Below are positions 9,775-18,715 of a stretch of DNA of 64,000 bases, piece after piece (the stretch's first letter is position 1; every line of letters starts with the position of its first letter). The notes beneath the pieces are model-generated. The model saw only the letters and a list, made by a program, of their open reading frames with translations. It made no database searches and was not told where the DNA came from. Made by a program: the position numbers and the translations under genes. Source of the stretch: a virus; the IMG/VR virus record IMGVR_UViG_3300020190_000035, positions 16,091-80,090 of that record, one strand, 5' to 3'.

Positions 9775-10506
9775 CTACCTAACGTTTCTTGGAGCTTTAG
9801 GTTGTGGTGGAACTATTCTATCAATTAATTCAGTATAAGACTTGAGTGTTTTTTCAGAGTAGAAATTCTTCTGCCTTTGAAGATACATTGCTCTTTCATC
9901 ATTAGGCAAAAGTAGTGGATCTGTTTCCATGCTTACTAATGGCTGAATTCCTCTTGCCATATATACATATGTCTGCTCAGTAATTAAGTCATCAACAGAC
10001 ATTGTCTGACCTTCATCTACTATAGTAACGCCATAAATTTTCATTTTTGCACCGAGGCCATACTCATTAAAAAAGCTAAGAACGATATCAAATGGCGGTA
10101 ACATATCTGCAAGTGGAGCAAAAAATAGACCTGTTTCAGACATCATTTGTCTGAATTCTCTAATCCTATAAAAAGCATACTCGTTAAAGACTGTGAAGAT
10201 TAAAGACCCACCTATTGTTCTTCCACCCTTTATAAAGCCCCTTGGATTTACGTGGCCAATTGTTCTTACTGGTGCATTTTCTCTGTGGACTGAATATGAT
10301 ATTGTTTGTAGTTCGCCAAGATTAAGAACATCTGTTCCCTCTATTGTTCCAGTATCTCTGTTGATTGCTGGTATTACCATTGCTGCGGAGATATCGACGC
10401 CAGCAAATGACATGTTTGAAAAAGGATCTGGAAGATTATGATCTATTCTATATTTTGAAAAAGAACCTTCATCATAATTCCAAGAATTATTTTTGTTAAA
10501 CATCAT
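9775..10506 (-). CDS. Tail tube protein paralogue
   Basis: 243 residues, clearly related to the next gene upstream: both have the block ISYSVHRENAPVRTIG / ITFSVTREKAPIYTMG, then NPRGFIKGGRTIGGSLIFTV / NPRSFSRGKRGIAGSLIFTV, then PPFDIVLSFFNEYG / PPFDITITFANEYG and a conserved Val-Asp-Glu-Gly loop. These are tail-tube (inner tube) features. The copy lies after a stem-loop at 10523-10557 that may reduce its expression relative to the main tube gene. That would fit a minor tube or tube-cap role. Confidence 0.65.
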   Translation of the reverse strand: MMFNKNNSWNYDEGSFSKYRIDHNLPDPFSNMSFAGVDISAAMVIPAINRDTGTIEGTDVLNLGELQTISYSVHRENAPVRTIGHVNPRGFIKGGRTIGGSLIFTVFNEYAFYRIREFRQMMSETGLFFAPLADMLPPFDIVLSFFNEYGLGAKMKIYGVTIVDEGQTMSVDDLITEQTYVYMARGIQPLVSMETDPLLLPNDERAMYLQRQKNFYSEKTLKSYTELIDRIVPPQPKAPRNVR

Positions 10507-10522
10507 TATCCTTTATAAAATA

Positions 10523-10557
10523 AATGTGGGGACTAGAAAAAATCCAGCCCCCACATT
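10523..10557 (-). terminator. Stem-loop between tail tube genes
   Basis: About 12 bp of pairing (AATGTGGGG...CCCCACATT with flanking pairs) around an A/T-rich loop, right after the main tail tube gene. On the minus strand it is followed by TTATTTTATAAAG rather than a pure T run, so it may be a partial terminator or an RNA-stabilising end that sets tube stoichiometry. Confidence 0.5.
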
Positions 10558-10579
10558 ATTTAAATATAATATTTAGATT

Positions 10580-11287
10580 TTATGGTCTAATTATCTTAGT
10601 GCCGTTTTTGTTTAGACCGGCTGTAGTAGGAGTGCTCTCGTTGATGATCTTCTTAAGTGGATTATCTCCACCAAAAATACCACCAGTCAACTGAGCGTTT
10701 GATATCTTATACATTGGGCCAATTTCACGAGCAACGTAGGTCATTGTCTCTTCGATAACAATGTCATCCATTGAAGCTCCTGAACCTTCATTAAGAAGCT
10801 CAACTCCATAGATTGATCTTACCGCACCCTGGCCATACTCGTTAGCAAAGGTGATTGTAATATCAAATGGCGGAATCTGGTCTGCGTAGAAAGGAACCTG
10901 AGAAACGATATCAAGCTCTTGCTTATCAAACTCTGCAATGCCTCTCTTATGATTCGCATCACCAGGAAGAGTATTGCTTACTCTTGTGAAAAAGTTCTGT
11001 GGATTGCTATTGGTGTAGTTAGTCTCAAGCATTTGATAGAGGGCTGGTCTATCAAAAACTGTAAAGATTAATGATCCTGCGATACCTCTCTTGCCTCTTG
11101 AGAAAGAACGTGGGTTTGGTGAACCCATTGTGTAGATTGGGGCTTTTTCTCTGGTTACCGAGAAGGTAATGCCAGAAAGTGCACCAATTTCAACGCCACC
11201 AAAGGTAGCAACTATATCTGCGCCCGAAAAGGTTGTGTAAGTATTAAGATACTTATTAACCGGGCCATCATAATAATCATCAGCCAT
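10580..11287 (-). CDS. Major tail tube protein (putative)
   Basis: 235 residues forming the inner tube of a contractile tail. It directly follows the sheath gene, the usual sheath-tube order of myoviruses. Sequence marks are ITFSVTREKAPIYTMG near residue 40, RGIAGSLIFTVF near 70 and PPFDITITFANEYGQG near 140, all shared with the next two downstream genes. Composition is GC-richer than the oxygenase genes, as for other abundant virion proteins here. GGAGGG lies a few bases before the ATG, and a TATAAT (11313-11318, minus) overlaps the stop of the sheath gene, so it may have its own promoter. Confidence 0.75.
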   Translation of the reverse strand: MADDYYDGPVNKYLNTYTTFSGADIVATFGGVEIGALSGITFSVTREKAPIYTMGSPNPRSFSRGKRGIAGSLIFTVFDRPALYQMLETNYTNSNPQNFFTRVSNTLPGDANHKRGIAEFDKQELDIVSQVPFYADQIPPFDITITFANEYGQGAVRSIYGVELLNEGSGASMDDIVIEETMTYVAREIGPMYKISNAQLTGGIFGGDNPLKKIINESTPTTAGLNKNGTKIIRP

Positions 11288-11313
11288 TTATATACCCTCC
11301 AATACGGTATTTA

Positions 11314-12576
11314 TTATATGCTTAGTGCGACTTGAACTTCAATTGTCTTGAGTTCAAATGCTGGTGTTAATACGAGGTCAACAAACGCCTTGTTTTCTGC
11401 AGGGAAGTAGCTTACGCTAAAGTCACTGCTGAGCAGGGCACCCATTTGTTGCATACCTCTAAGTGCAGAAGTAATTGCTGTCTCCATTGAGTTACGTGTC
11501 TGAAGTGTTGATGCTTCACCAATAAACTTCTGACATACTTGTCTCACCAAAGTAGCTGCTTCTGAGATTATTCTAAAAGTAGAAATTCTTGTGTAGTCAG
11601 AAGTTGGCTGTGCCATTGTGAGGCCTTCAACAAATGTAGGAACCTTATTGAAGTTAAGAGCAATAAAGTTGGATCCCTTCTCTGACATTGCGAGTTGCTG
11701 AGTTCTAGTTGGGTTGTATCTGATTGATGCAACGTTGTATGCTGTCTTGTTTATTGGAGAAGTAAACGAAGCCATTCTTGAAATAGCTGCAGCAAATGTA
11801 GTTGCACCATTAGCAAATCCCCATGTGCTGTCGTAGTTAACGGGCTTGAGTTCTGAAGCAATAACAACAACGTACTTATTTGCTCCGTCATTTGCACCAC
11901 CAGCTTCAAAAGTTGCATCTGTTCTTGACACAAGACCTGCAAGACCACCTGAGCCAATATGTGTTGCTACTTCACTTGGTGTCATAATCTCTGAAGAACC
12001 ATCAACATAAGGCTTGACACCCATGATCGCAAAGCATGGGTAGCTATTCTCTGAAATTTCCTTAATTTTTTTACCAACCTTAGCAACAAAGCTATTTGCT
12101 GAGCTTGAGTTGTCAGCAACAAAGCCATAAACATCGCCTGGCCAGCCTGGTGTTGCTCCTGGTTCATAGTCAAAGTCAGTTGTCTTTGCGCCTCTACCCC
12201 AAGGAACAATAATGTCTGGCTGACAAGACTCAGCTGCATCAAATGCGGCATCAAAAACGCTTGTGCCACCTGATGTTACTGTGCCAGATGAGTAGTTCCA
12301 CGCTGTATTTGATGGTAGTGGAACAATGAAAATTCTTTCAGCTCCACCTGCAATCAATTCAAAGTATGCTTTATGTGCATCTGAATCTAGACCAAATGCA
12401 TCAATAACATCTTTTTCGCTAGTAGCTTGAACTACGTCAAGATCCTTCACGTTGCCGGTATTATCGGCATTATTTCTCTTAGCGATTACACAGATCTTTG
12501 GACCGACAGGAATGTCTTGTCTAGAAATGCTGTAAAAGCGATCCTTTATAATTGTTTTTACACCTGGTAGAGCCAT
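11314..12576 (-). CDS. Tail sheath protein
   Basis: 420 residues from the ATG at 12576. It is the contractile sheath subunit that defines a myovirus tail. The start MALPGVKTIIKDRF and the C-terminal part (FRIISEAATLVRQVCQKFIGEAS, then an alternating strand ending ELKTIEVQVAL) fit the sheath family, whose termini form the inter-subunit mesh. GGAGG lies about 11 nt before this ATG. An in-frame TTG at 12603 has no ribosome site and is rejected as the start. The upstream gap holds an extended -10 (12630-12638). Base use is GC-richer than in neighbours, in line with high expression. Confidence 0.85.
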   Translation of the reverse strand: MALPGVKTIIKDRFYSISRQDIPVGPKICVIAKRNNADNTGNVKDLDVVQATSEKDVIDAFGLDSDAHKAYFELIAGGAERIFIVPLPSNTAWNYSSGTVTSGGTSVFDAAFDAAESCQPDIIVPWGRGAKTTDFDYEPGATPGWPGDVYGFVADNSSSANSFVAKVGKKIKEISENSYPCFAIMGVKPYVDGSSEIMTPSEVATHIGSGGLAGLVSRTDATFEAGGANDGANKYVVVIASELKPVNYDSTWGFANGATTFAAAISRMASFTSPINKTAYNVASIRYNPTRTQQLAMSEKGSNFIALNFNKVPTFVEGLTMAQPTSDYTRISTFRIISEAATLVRQVCQKFIGEASTLQTRNSMETAITSALRGMQQMGALLSSDFSVSYFPAENKAFVDLVLTPAFELKTIEVQVALSI

Positions 12577-12629
12577 TGGACTATAGACCTCCGATTGCGG
12601 CAAATAAGAATATGTTTACTTCAGGAAAT

Positions 12630-12638
12630 ATAGTAACA
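12630..12638 (-). promoter_or_regulatory. Extended -10 promoter for sheath/tube genes
   Basis: Minus strand reads TGTTACTAT, identical to the promoter candidate after the capsid gene at 35927-35935. Predicted start of transcription near 12623, giving a leader of about 47 nt before the sheath ATG. It occupies the 86-bp gap after the preceding gene. Confidence 0.5.
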
Positions 12639-12662
12639 GAGAACTTGTAAAAACAAACTACA

Positions 12663-13400
12663 TTAACAGTCTGGAGTAGCACTTTGATATAGGTCTATTA
12701 TATTAACTTCAGTCCCAGCGAAATTGGGAGTAGCAGGAGATAAGGCTTCTTCCCATATAGAATTTTCATAAGCCATATACCTTCTCACGTCTATGACTAT
12801 CTTCTCAATTTGATCGATTGTCTGTGCAAATAACTTCTCAGTTGTTAACATATAGGTAACAGTTCTTTTACAAATGTCGGCACTGTCTCTATTTTCATCT
12901 GAATCAGAGAGCCTTCTAGAATACACGAATTCTGAAGCTCCTAATCTTTTAAAAACAGGAGTATGCTCAAGCATAAAGTCCTCAAATATCTCTACAATAT
13001 TATCTGCAACTTCTGACCCAGAATATCTCTTAGCAGTGCCCTGGGCTATTCCAGAGTCAGCTTCTGTCATTACGGTAAAACTGACAATATTTTGAAATCT
13101 TTGTCCAAAAACAACAACATTCTTATTTGTTTGAGTAGTTCTTGTTCTTGGCTTTGGCTCACTTGTGTGAGTTTTTCTAAGTTCGAGCCCATATGCTATC
13201 ACAGGATATTCTGCATACCTGCCACCTTGTGATGGAACTATTTTAATATCTGGATATGCATTTTCCCAAAGTGCTTTAACTACTGCTATAAATTCAAGGT
13301 ATGTTAAATTTCCACTAGCCTGAAGTGGCTCACCAAAAATTCTATCGTAACTTATATCATTGGTATTTCCAGATGGGAATCCAATTGTATTTTGGGTCAT
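12663..13400 (-). CDS. Putative tail terminator / head-tail joining protein
   Basis: 245 residues between two sheath-like genes. The fold cannot be read with certainty, but the size, position and middle part (a strand FQNIVSFTVMTEADSG, then helix VADNIVEIFEDFMLEH, then GASEFVYSRRLSDSDE) resemble tail-terminator or tail-completion proteins that cap the tail before it joins the head. The start overlaps the stop of the upstream sheath-like gene by one base. Alternative: a minor tail protein of another kind. Confidence 0.45.
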   Translation of the reverse strand: MTQNTIGFPSGNTNDISYDRIFGEPLQASGNLTYLEFIAVVKALWENAYPDIKIVPSQGGRYAEYPVIAYGLELRKTHTSEPKPRTRTTQTNKNVVVFGQRFQNIVSFTVMTEADSGIAQGTAKRYSGSEVADNIVEIFEDFMLEHTPVFKRLGASEFVYSRRLSDSDENRDSADICKRTVTYMLTTEKLFAQTIDQIEKIVIDVRRYMAYENSIWEEALSPATPNFAGTEVNIIDLYQSATPDC

Positions 13401-14998
13401 TATATCCCCTTACCTGTCGCAACATTAAAAGATATTTCTCTTAAAGTTCTTGAGGAAGTAACTGATATATTAAAATATAAGACTCCTCTTTCTTCTCGAT
13501 CTGCGTAAGAATCCATCCTATAATTAACAAGTGCTCCTGATGATTTTAATGCAGATAAGAATTCTTGAACATAGCTTATAATTTTCTCATAACCAAATTT
13601 ACCTATTGCTAAATTGCCCAAAGACTGAACTTCGTTAATAATAGTTGCAACTAATCTAACATTTGAAGAGTCTTCATAGTTTTGACTAATAGATTGAGTA
13701 TAATCGCTAGTTAGATATATATCGTATAAAGCGGCTCTTCTTGATCTTTGCCCTCTAACTGCTGTATTGATCTTCTTTTCTTGTAGTCTTTTTACTTGGG
13801 CGGCATTTATATCAATTCCGTGCAATGATAATGCAGAAGGTATCCTAGTTTTTGTTAGTCCCATATCTATTCTAGTTGAAGACAACATTCCTGCAACTGC
13901 AGCTGCTAAAGTTGACGTATAGCTTCTTTGAAGTTGCTTGTGACTAAAAACTGCTTCGCCATAGAGTAAAATAACATATCTTCCATCATCTTTTGTAATA
14001 TAACCATCTGGAGTAATTGAGCTATCTATGTCAAAATCTTTTGTATACAGTTCATCTATATCTTCTTGTTTGACTCCATTGCTTCTAGAGCCAATAATTC
14101 CAATTTGCACTTCGCCAGTTTCTTCTTGCATTTTATTGCAATGAATAGCTAACTGTTTTACGAAATTATTTGAACCAGTATTTATTATAGAAGCTTCTAA
14201 TGGAACAATAATGTCAATGAACTCATAGTCTTCTAATAGCCTATAACATTCTACTAGCCTGTTGTAATATAGGTCATAGAAACTATATGTGTTTGGAGTT
14301 GTTGAATTGTCTTTAAATATTAATATATTTCTTGAATCGATATCAGGAACATACTCTGCCATATATCCTGCAGACATCAAATATATATCTCTTGCTCCAG
14401 AAGTGTATGCATCGAACATTCCTCTTAGGAGAGGTGAATTAAAGTCACCTCTTAGTATATTAATGCCTTCTTGCATTGACTTCACTTTAACAATACCATA
14501 TGGTTGTATTGCGTCTGTATGACCAATCAATAAAACATTCATTGTTGATGAATCAGAAACACTGTCATATCTTGCTCTATTGTCAATCTTTATTGATTTA
14601 GAACCTATATCATATCCATCTTGATATGAAGCGTAGCCTTTTTTTGATTGAATATTTATTTCTTTAAAATCTTGAACTCCTGCAACTTCTGCTGTTATCT
14701 CTACAGAATAAAATCCATCAAAAAGATTTTGTGGAGTTTTAAATGATAATGTGTAAGATCCTACAGAATTTTTTTTCAAAGTATGAACAGGATCACTTGA
14801 ACCTATTGGAAATAAATATCCAGTTGATATTGTTGACTCATTTGGGCTCACTGAATAAGGTCCAAGTATTGTTGGACCTACTCCATCCATTCCTCTGCGA
14901 AAAAGTATTTTAATATTTCCAGTTGGATCAGTGTAATTTACGCCTGATCTAAATATAATAGGAATCTCTACTTGAGTATTTGGACTTATTACTAGCAT
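13400..14998 (-). CDS. Second tail sheath-like protein with N-terminal Ig-like domain
   Basis: 532 residues. Residues 1-120 look like a beta-sandwich (YTDPTGNIKILFRRGMDG, later GSYTLSFKTPQNLFDGFYSVEI). The remainder has sheath-family traits: MNVLLIGHTDA, a DIYLMSAGYMAEYV strand, TRIDMGLTKTRIPSALSLHGI, and a C-terminal strand pair ending SRTLREISFNVATGKG. It therefore looks like a divergent, longer sheath paralogue, possibly forming a specialised ring at one end of the tail. It lies between the head-closure gene and the putative tail terminator, away from the tube genes. The gene abuts its neighbours with no gap. Confidence 0.6.
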   Translation of the reverse strand: MLVISPNTQVEIPIIFRSGVNYTDPTGNIKILFRRGMDGVGPTILGPYSVSPNESTISTGYLFPIGSSDPVHTLKKNSVGSYTLSFKTPQNLFDGFYSVEITAEVAGVQDFKEINIQSKKGYASYQDGYDIGSKSIKIDNRARYDSVSDSSTMNVLLIGHTDAIQPYGIVKVKSMQEGINILRGDFNSPLLRGMFDAYTSGARDIYLMSAGYMAEYVPDIDSRNILIFKDNSTTPNTYSFYDLYYNRLVECYRLLEDYEFIDIIVPLEASIINTGSNNFVKQLAIHCNKMQEETGEVQIGIIGSRSNGVKQEDIDELYTKDFDIDSSITPDGYITKDDGRYVILLYGEAVFSHKQLQRSYTSTLAAAVAGMLSSTRIDMGLTKTRIPSALSLHGIDINAAQVKRLQEKKINTAVRGQRSRRAALYDIYLTSDYTQSISQNYEDSSNVRLVATIINEVQSLGNLAIGKFGYEKIISYVQEFLSALKSSGALVNYRMDSYADREERGVLYFNISVTSSRTLREISFNVATGKGI

Positions 14999-15379
14999 TT
15001 AAGAACTTGGACTTTCTTTTGTTGCACCAACTATCCAATAGTTGATTTTTCCTTGACGACCCCTAACACCATGTGCGCTATCTATTACATAGATCATAGC
15101 ATCTTCTAGAGAACCGTCTCCTTCTTCATATATTCTATCTCCAGATTTTGGTTTTACCCAATCTTCGAAATAATAAATAATGTCTGCATTGACAACGTAA
15201 CCTTCCATCTCTTCTTGTAGTCTAGTTGCCATTGTGGAGGTCTTTGCAACCATGCTTCTTGTTGTAATTCTCTCTAACGTATCAGAATATACGAAGTCAT
15301 CTGACAATCTTCTTTGGTAGAAGATATCATGACCCCAATCGCTCAGAATCTTTTTAAAAACTCTTTTTGCATCAATCAT
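14999..15379 (-). CDS. Putative head closure protein
   Basis: 126 residues, small and beta-rich: a turn with KPKSGDRIYEEGDG near residue 80, then AMIYVIDSAHGVRGRQGKINYWIVGA. Head-closure proteins of the gp16/gp7 type are of this size, are mostly beta-barrel and lie right after the connector gene, as here. It overlaps that connector gene by 8 bp and abuts the sheath-like gene. Assignment is by position and secondary-structure feel only. Confidence 0.5.
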   Translation of the reverse strand: MIDAKRVFKKILSDWGHDIFYQRRLSDDFVYSDTLERITTRSMVAKTSTMATRLQEEMEGYVVNADIIYYFEDWVKPKSGDRIYEEGDGSLEDAMIYVIDSAHGVRGRQGKINYWIVGATKESPSS

Positions 15380-16271
15380 ACTGCCTTAGACCTCTATCTG
15401 GCATGGGGTCTTCTCCATCTACCACTCTTTTGCCAGGACCATATAGTTCTCTGTCAGATAGATAAATAACTCCACCAGTATTAGGATCTATTGTCTTTCC
15501 GGAGCTAAAGATCTTCTTTGTTGGAAGACCCTTAGGAATAACTCCACGCATTGAAACTTTCTTAGCGAGAATCTCTCTTCTTAAAGAAGATGCTATTTGA
15601 CACCATGTAGTTGCATTTGATCTAGTTGCGACACTTCTGGGTGCAGAACTATTTCTTATTTCTAAATCTGCAAGTTTAACACTAAGTTCATCATCTCCGC
15701 CAAAACCATAAGTTCTGCTTAATTCACAAGCTGCAGCTGCTTTAATATATTCAAGAACGGTAAAAGGAAGTTCTGGATTAGTATTATCATCTTGTATTGC
15801 ATACATTTCTTTTACTTCTAATGAATAATGATATATTAGTTCACCTATTTCAAGCAGGCTCGCATCTGGAAAAATCGATCTGAGTTCTTCTGGATCTAAA
15901 TACAATGGTTCTATATCTGGAGCAAAAGTAATTGTTTCATCTGCCCTTAGTGTTACTGTTGGTTTAAATTCCTCCGTTGGAGTACTAACATAAAGCTGTT
16001 GATTAACAGTTATAAAACTTCCATTAGTTAAAGTTCCAATAAAAGTTACCTTATATTGACCAGCTTCAGTTGGAGTATAATCATAATAAAACTGAGAAGA
16101 AGTTAAAGAAGTTGCAGAAGTTGAGACTATTTCTGTGTCATCAGAATCGTAGATCTTAACCGATACTGTCGATGGACTAACATCTATTTGACCACCAGTT
16201 GCAGGATCTGTGTCAATAAATCTAACTTTAATCCTTACGGTATCATTTACTAGGACATTGCCAACGGTCAT
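15372..16271 (-). CDS. Head-tail connector with N-terminal Ig-like domain
   Basis: 299 residues in two parts. Residues 1-95 look like an Ig-like or bacterial surface-layer domain (VRIKVRFIDTDPATGG, then YYDYTPTEAGQYKVTFIG). Residues from about 115 on are helical and resemble gp6-type head-tail adaptors: LDPEELRSIFPDASL, LIYHYSLEVKEMYA, then FTVLEYIKAAAACELSRTYG. Adaptors of this type dock under the portal. The added Ig-like domain would be exposed on the neck. An Ig domain also begins the second sheath-like protein, so decoration domains recur in this tail. Confidence 0.55.
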   Translation of the reverse strand: MTVGNVLVNDTVRIKVRFIDTDPATGGQIDVSPSTVSVKIYDSDDTEIVSTSATSLTSSQFYYDYTPTEAGQYKVTFIGTLTNGSFITVNQQLYVSTPTEEFKPTVTLRADETITFAPDIEPLYLDPEELRSIFPDASLLEIGELIYHYSLEVKEMYAIQDDNTNPELPFTVLEYIKAAAACELSRTYGFGGDDELSVKLADLEIRNSSAPRSVATRSNATTWCQIASSLRREILAKKVSMRGVIPKGLPTKKIFSSGKTIDPNTGGVIYLSDRELYGPGKRVVDGEDPMPDRGLRQYD

Positions 16272-16336
16272 ATAGACTCCAAATTAAAATAAAACTATGT
16301 AGTAATAGTAGTGTTTTTAGGCTTTATTTTGAATAC

Positions 16337-16588
16337 TTAAACTGTCTCTATTGAGACTTCGCCATAATATTCATCTTTAAAGTTTTCAAAGGTGATAATT
16401 CCATTTGGAACATAATCAAAAGTAACATATCCAATTGTAGTTGCATTTGAAAAATCTTCTGCTGAAAATATAACAAAAGTTATATTGTTTAAAATAATAG
16501 GATTAGAAATTCCGGGAACATTAATTTGAACTACTCCCGTATATGTTATATTTGTTTCATTATAAGTTATAATATCGTTATATAGCAT
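16337..16588 (-). CDS. Small beta-rich protein of unknown function
   Basis: 83 residues, Thr/Ile/Asn-rich with alternating hydrophobic residues (IILNNITFVIFSAEDF, then TIGYVTFDYVPNG), suggesting a small beta-sandwich. It has AGGAT 6 nt before the ATG and lies alone between 65-bp and 60-bp gaps, at the left border of the oxygenase island. The upstream gap contains TTGACA (16642-16647) and TATACT (16625-16630) on the minus strand, but the 11-bp spacing is too short for a standard promoter. No family recognised; perhaps a neck decoration protein. Confidence 0.55.
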   Translation of the reverse strand: MLYNDIITYNETNITYTGVVQINVPGISNPIILNNITFVIFSAEDFSNATTIGYVTFDYVPNGIITFENFKDEYYGEVSIETV

Positions 16589-16648
16589 ATTCCAGATCCT
16601 AAAATATTAGTTTTATGCTTAAATAGTATACGTATATCTTATGTCAAC

Positions 16649-17590
16649 TCAGTCATAATTGAGATCTTCTTTTCTATCATAAGACGAAGGATCTATTTGA
16701 TATAGATCTGTCAGTAAACTTGAACAAAGTTTTCTAATTTTTCTACTTTTATCAATTTCATTTAAAAATACTTGACTTAAATCATCGGCGTAATAGATGC
16801 TAGCCGTATTATGTGTTTCCGATCTTTTTCTAGCTATTTCATACCATTTTTCTTTACCATGAATAAGTTCACCATCAATCCATTTTTGAGTTGGACCAAC
16901 GCGGTGCTTTAGATAGTTTCTTACAAGAAGCTTACTTGAACCCTTAACCATATTAACTGCATGGAAATATGGTTCTCCTCCAGGAAAAATAGGAGAACCG
17001 GATGGGAAAACAATTATGTCACCAGCTTTTGGTTTATAAAAAATAATATCATTTTTTACCAAGAAGACAATTTCTCCATCTTCATAATCATCATTAAGGT
17101 AAGTTGTGCATGTAAGTAAAAACTTTTCTCCTGGCCAATACCATTCGCCAATCCCATAGTCTGTATGGAATTGCATTGTTTTCTTCTCTCCAGTATCAAC
17201 ATTGATATCATACCTAGCGATATTTGGTTTTGTAATAAAACAGTTGCTTGGAAGTGGCACCTTGTTTCTAGATGCATATTCTGTTATCGCTATTGTATTA
17301 GACTCAATAGTTCTTTGTAGAAGATTTTTTTCTTTTAGATGAAGTTCTATATCATAATTTTTAGAATTGATTATATTTTTAATATAAAAATTTTTTATTT
17401 CTTCTTCGTTTTTTGTGTGAGCATATTTTCCAAATATAAACCAATCAGTCCAATCAGTGAATATAGCACTCTTGCTCACTTCCTCTGAATTGAACATCGT
17501 TTTAGCAAGTTCATTTGTATCGGGAAGCAAATTGCTATAAACGCATATATAGGGATATATCTCTGTGTAGGAGGTGTCAAAAGGTAGCAT
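16649..17590 (-). CDS. 2OG-Fe(II) dioxygenase, long variant (oxygenase 1)
   Basis: 313 residues. Iron ligands are readable: H142-x-D144 (MQFHTDYG) and distal H210 (PYFHAVNM). The 2OG-binding position ten residues on is Lys220 rather than Arg. Between them lie [14 protein letters not shown] and [13 protein letters not shown], the core strands of the P4H/2OG-FeII_Oxy group. About 80 extra C-terminal residues ([18 protein letters not shown]) are not part of the core. It is the leftmost of the oxygenase series and ends 2 bp before the next one begins. Substrate unknown. Confidence 0.85.
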   Translation of the reverse strand: MLPFDTSYTEIYPYICVYSNLLPDTNELAKTMFNSEEVSKSAIFTDWTDWFIFGKYAHTKNEEEIKNFYIKNIINSKNYDIELHLKEKNLLQRTIESNTIAITEYASRNKVPLPSNCFITKPNIARYDINVDTGEKKTMQFHTDYGIGEWYWPGEKFLLTCTTYLNDDYEDGEIVFLVKNDIIFYKPKAGDIIVFPSGSPIFPGGEPYFHAVNMVKGSSKLLVRNYLKHRVGPTQKWIDGELIHGKEKWYEIARKRSETHNTASIYYADDLSQVFLNEIDKSRKIRKLCSSLLTDLYQIDPSSYDRKEDLNYD

Positions 17591-17591
17591 A

Positions 17592-18119
17592 TTAATCGGC
17601 CAATTGATGAAAAGTTGTATAGGAGTATTTTTCTCCTGAAATTATTGGCCTTGTTTCATGATAAACGCTAGAATCAAAAAAAACGCACATTCCTGCTTTT
17701 GGCTTTATCTCTAAATAAGGCCTATCTGAGTCCTTAGACTTAAAAAAACATATTTCTCCGCCAGTATAATCATCATTTATATAATAAACGGAAGCTAAAT
17801 CTATTCTAGGTTTTTTGTTTTCTATAACATAAGGATCGCTTGGTTCCCAATCTCTATGTCTTCCTATAAAATTAGCAATAGTATATCTTGCTATTGATTT
17901 TCCTGTACTAAATAATATTTGTTTTTTATAATATAAGTTTATATTATATTCTATTTTTGTAGAAAGATAACTAAAGTCATTGTATGTTTTTTCTATTCCA
18001 AAACTTTCAAAATGAATATTATTTGGAGCTTTTTCAAAAAAACCATTTAATATTGAGTTTTGAATTTCGGTTACTTTTTTGTCCTCAATAATATTGTCGA
18101 CTATAATCATTGGGTACAT
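17592..18119 (-). CDS. 2OG-Fe(II) dioxygenase, prolyl-4-hydroxylase-like (oxygenase 2)
   Basis: 175 residues, close to a bare catalytic domain. Metal ligands H88-x-D90 (IGRHRDWEP) and H154 (SVYHETRPI), with Lys164 as the 2OG-carboxylate residue, as in prolyl 4-hydroxylases. Core strands are [17 protein letters not shown] and [11 protein letters not shown]. It is packed between oxygenase 1 and the FkbM-like gene with no gaps, so they are co-transcribed. Lys in the cosubstrate position favours the P4H branch over the Arg-type branch found in the four-gene array to its right. Confidence 0.85.
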   Translation of the reverse strand: MYPMIIVDNIIEDKKVTEIQNSILNGFFEKAPNNIHFESFGIEKTYNDFSYLSTKIEYNINLYYKKQILFSTGKSIARYTIANFIGRHRDWEPSDPYVIENKKPRIDLASVYYINDDYTGGEICFFKSKDSDRPYLEIKPKAGMCVFFDSSVYHETRPIISGEKYSYTTFHQLAD

Positions 18120-18701
18120 TTAGAGTGTTTCCCATCTTAAATATTTTCTAAATTCATTAATGCTAAATACTGATGGGTCAACCCACCAATCTTCGTGTTT
18201 TTCCCTTACAACCAGTGCGTAGCCTAAGCTATCCAATATCTCTCTTTGAGCATCCCTCATTGCAGAATTTCTGAAATACATATTGGCATCGTGTTCAAAA
18301 GTTATTATTGAGAACCTATATTGAGTCAGGGGAAGTGATATTAATCCCAATAAACTTAGGTAGTGGTTACCGAATGGTCTTCCATCGTGCTGATATCCTG
18401 CATCTATATCAACTTGTAAATAGTCTATTTGTTTTGGAAAATTATTATTTTCAAAATAAGATATATAATTGAAACTTAAAGCGTCACCAAAACAAGGATT
18501 TTTTCTATTTGTGCTAAATTCATTTCTTCTATCTTCTAGAATTTCAAAAGAAACTCCACTCCAATTATAGCTTGATTCTAAGTAAAATGTGTTGCTTCCT
18601 AACTTAGAGTCAAAAGCACCTAGCTCAACATAAAAACCATTATTTTTTTCGTTAAAAATTTCTACTACAAATTTTTCCTGAGAAGAACTTCCTTTATACA
18701 T
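18120..18701 (-). CDS. FkbM-type SAM-dependent methyltransferase
   Basis: 193 residues. The pattern fits FkbM-family O-methyltransferases: NNGFYVELGAFDSKLGSNTF near residue 20 (SAM-binding loop with acidic end), GVSFEILED about 25 residues later (acidic residue for the ribose), DYLQVDIDAG near 95 and IITFEHDAN near 130, ending with DSLGYALVVREKHEDWWVDP. Such enzymes usually methylate sugar hydroxyls. It is the only methyltransferase in the oxygenase cluster and adjoins oxygenase 2 directly, so a modified glycan or modified side chain could be a shared product. Substrate is unknown. Confidence 0.7.
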   Translation of the reverse strand: MYKGSSSQEKFVVEIFNEKNNGFYVELGAFDSKLGSNTFYLESSYNWSGVSFEILEDRRNEFSTNRKNPCFGDALSFNYISYFENNNFPKQIDYLQVDIDAGYQHDGRPFGNHYLSLLGLISLPLTQYRFSIITFEHDANMYFRNSAMRDAQREILDSLGYALVVREKHEDWWVDPSVFSINEFRKYLRWETL

Positions 18702-18715
18702 AGAATATTCAAACC

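Noticed and set aside
11751-12269. Leu/Gln-rich minus-strand frames inside the sheath gene
   Set aside because: Alternative-frame shadows with low-complexity products.
16621-16648. TTGACA plus TATACT promoter for the 83-residue gene
   Set aside because: The spacer is only 11 bp, too short for a standard sigma-70 promoter.
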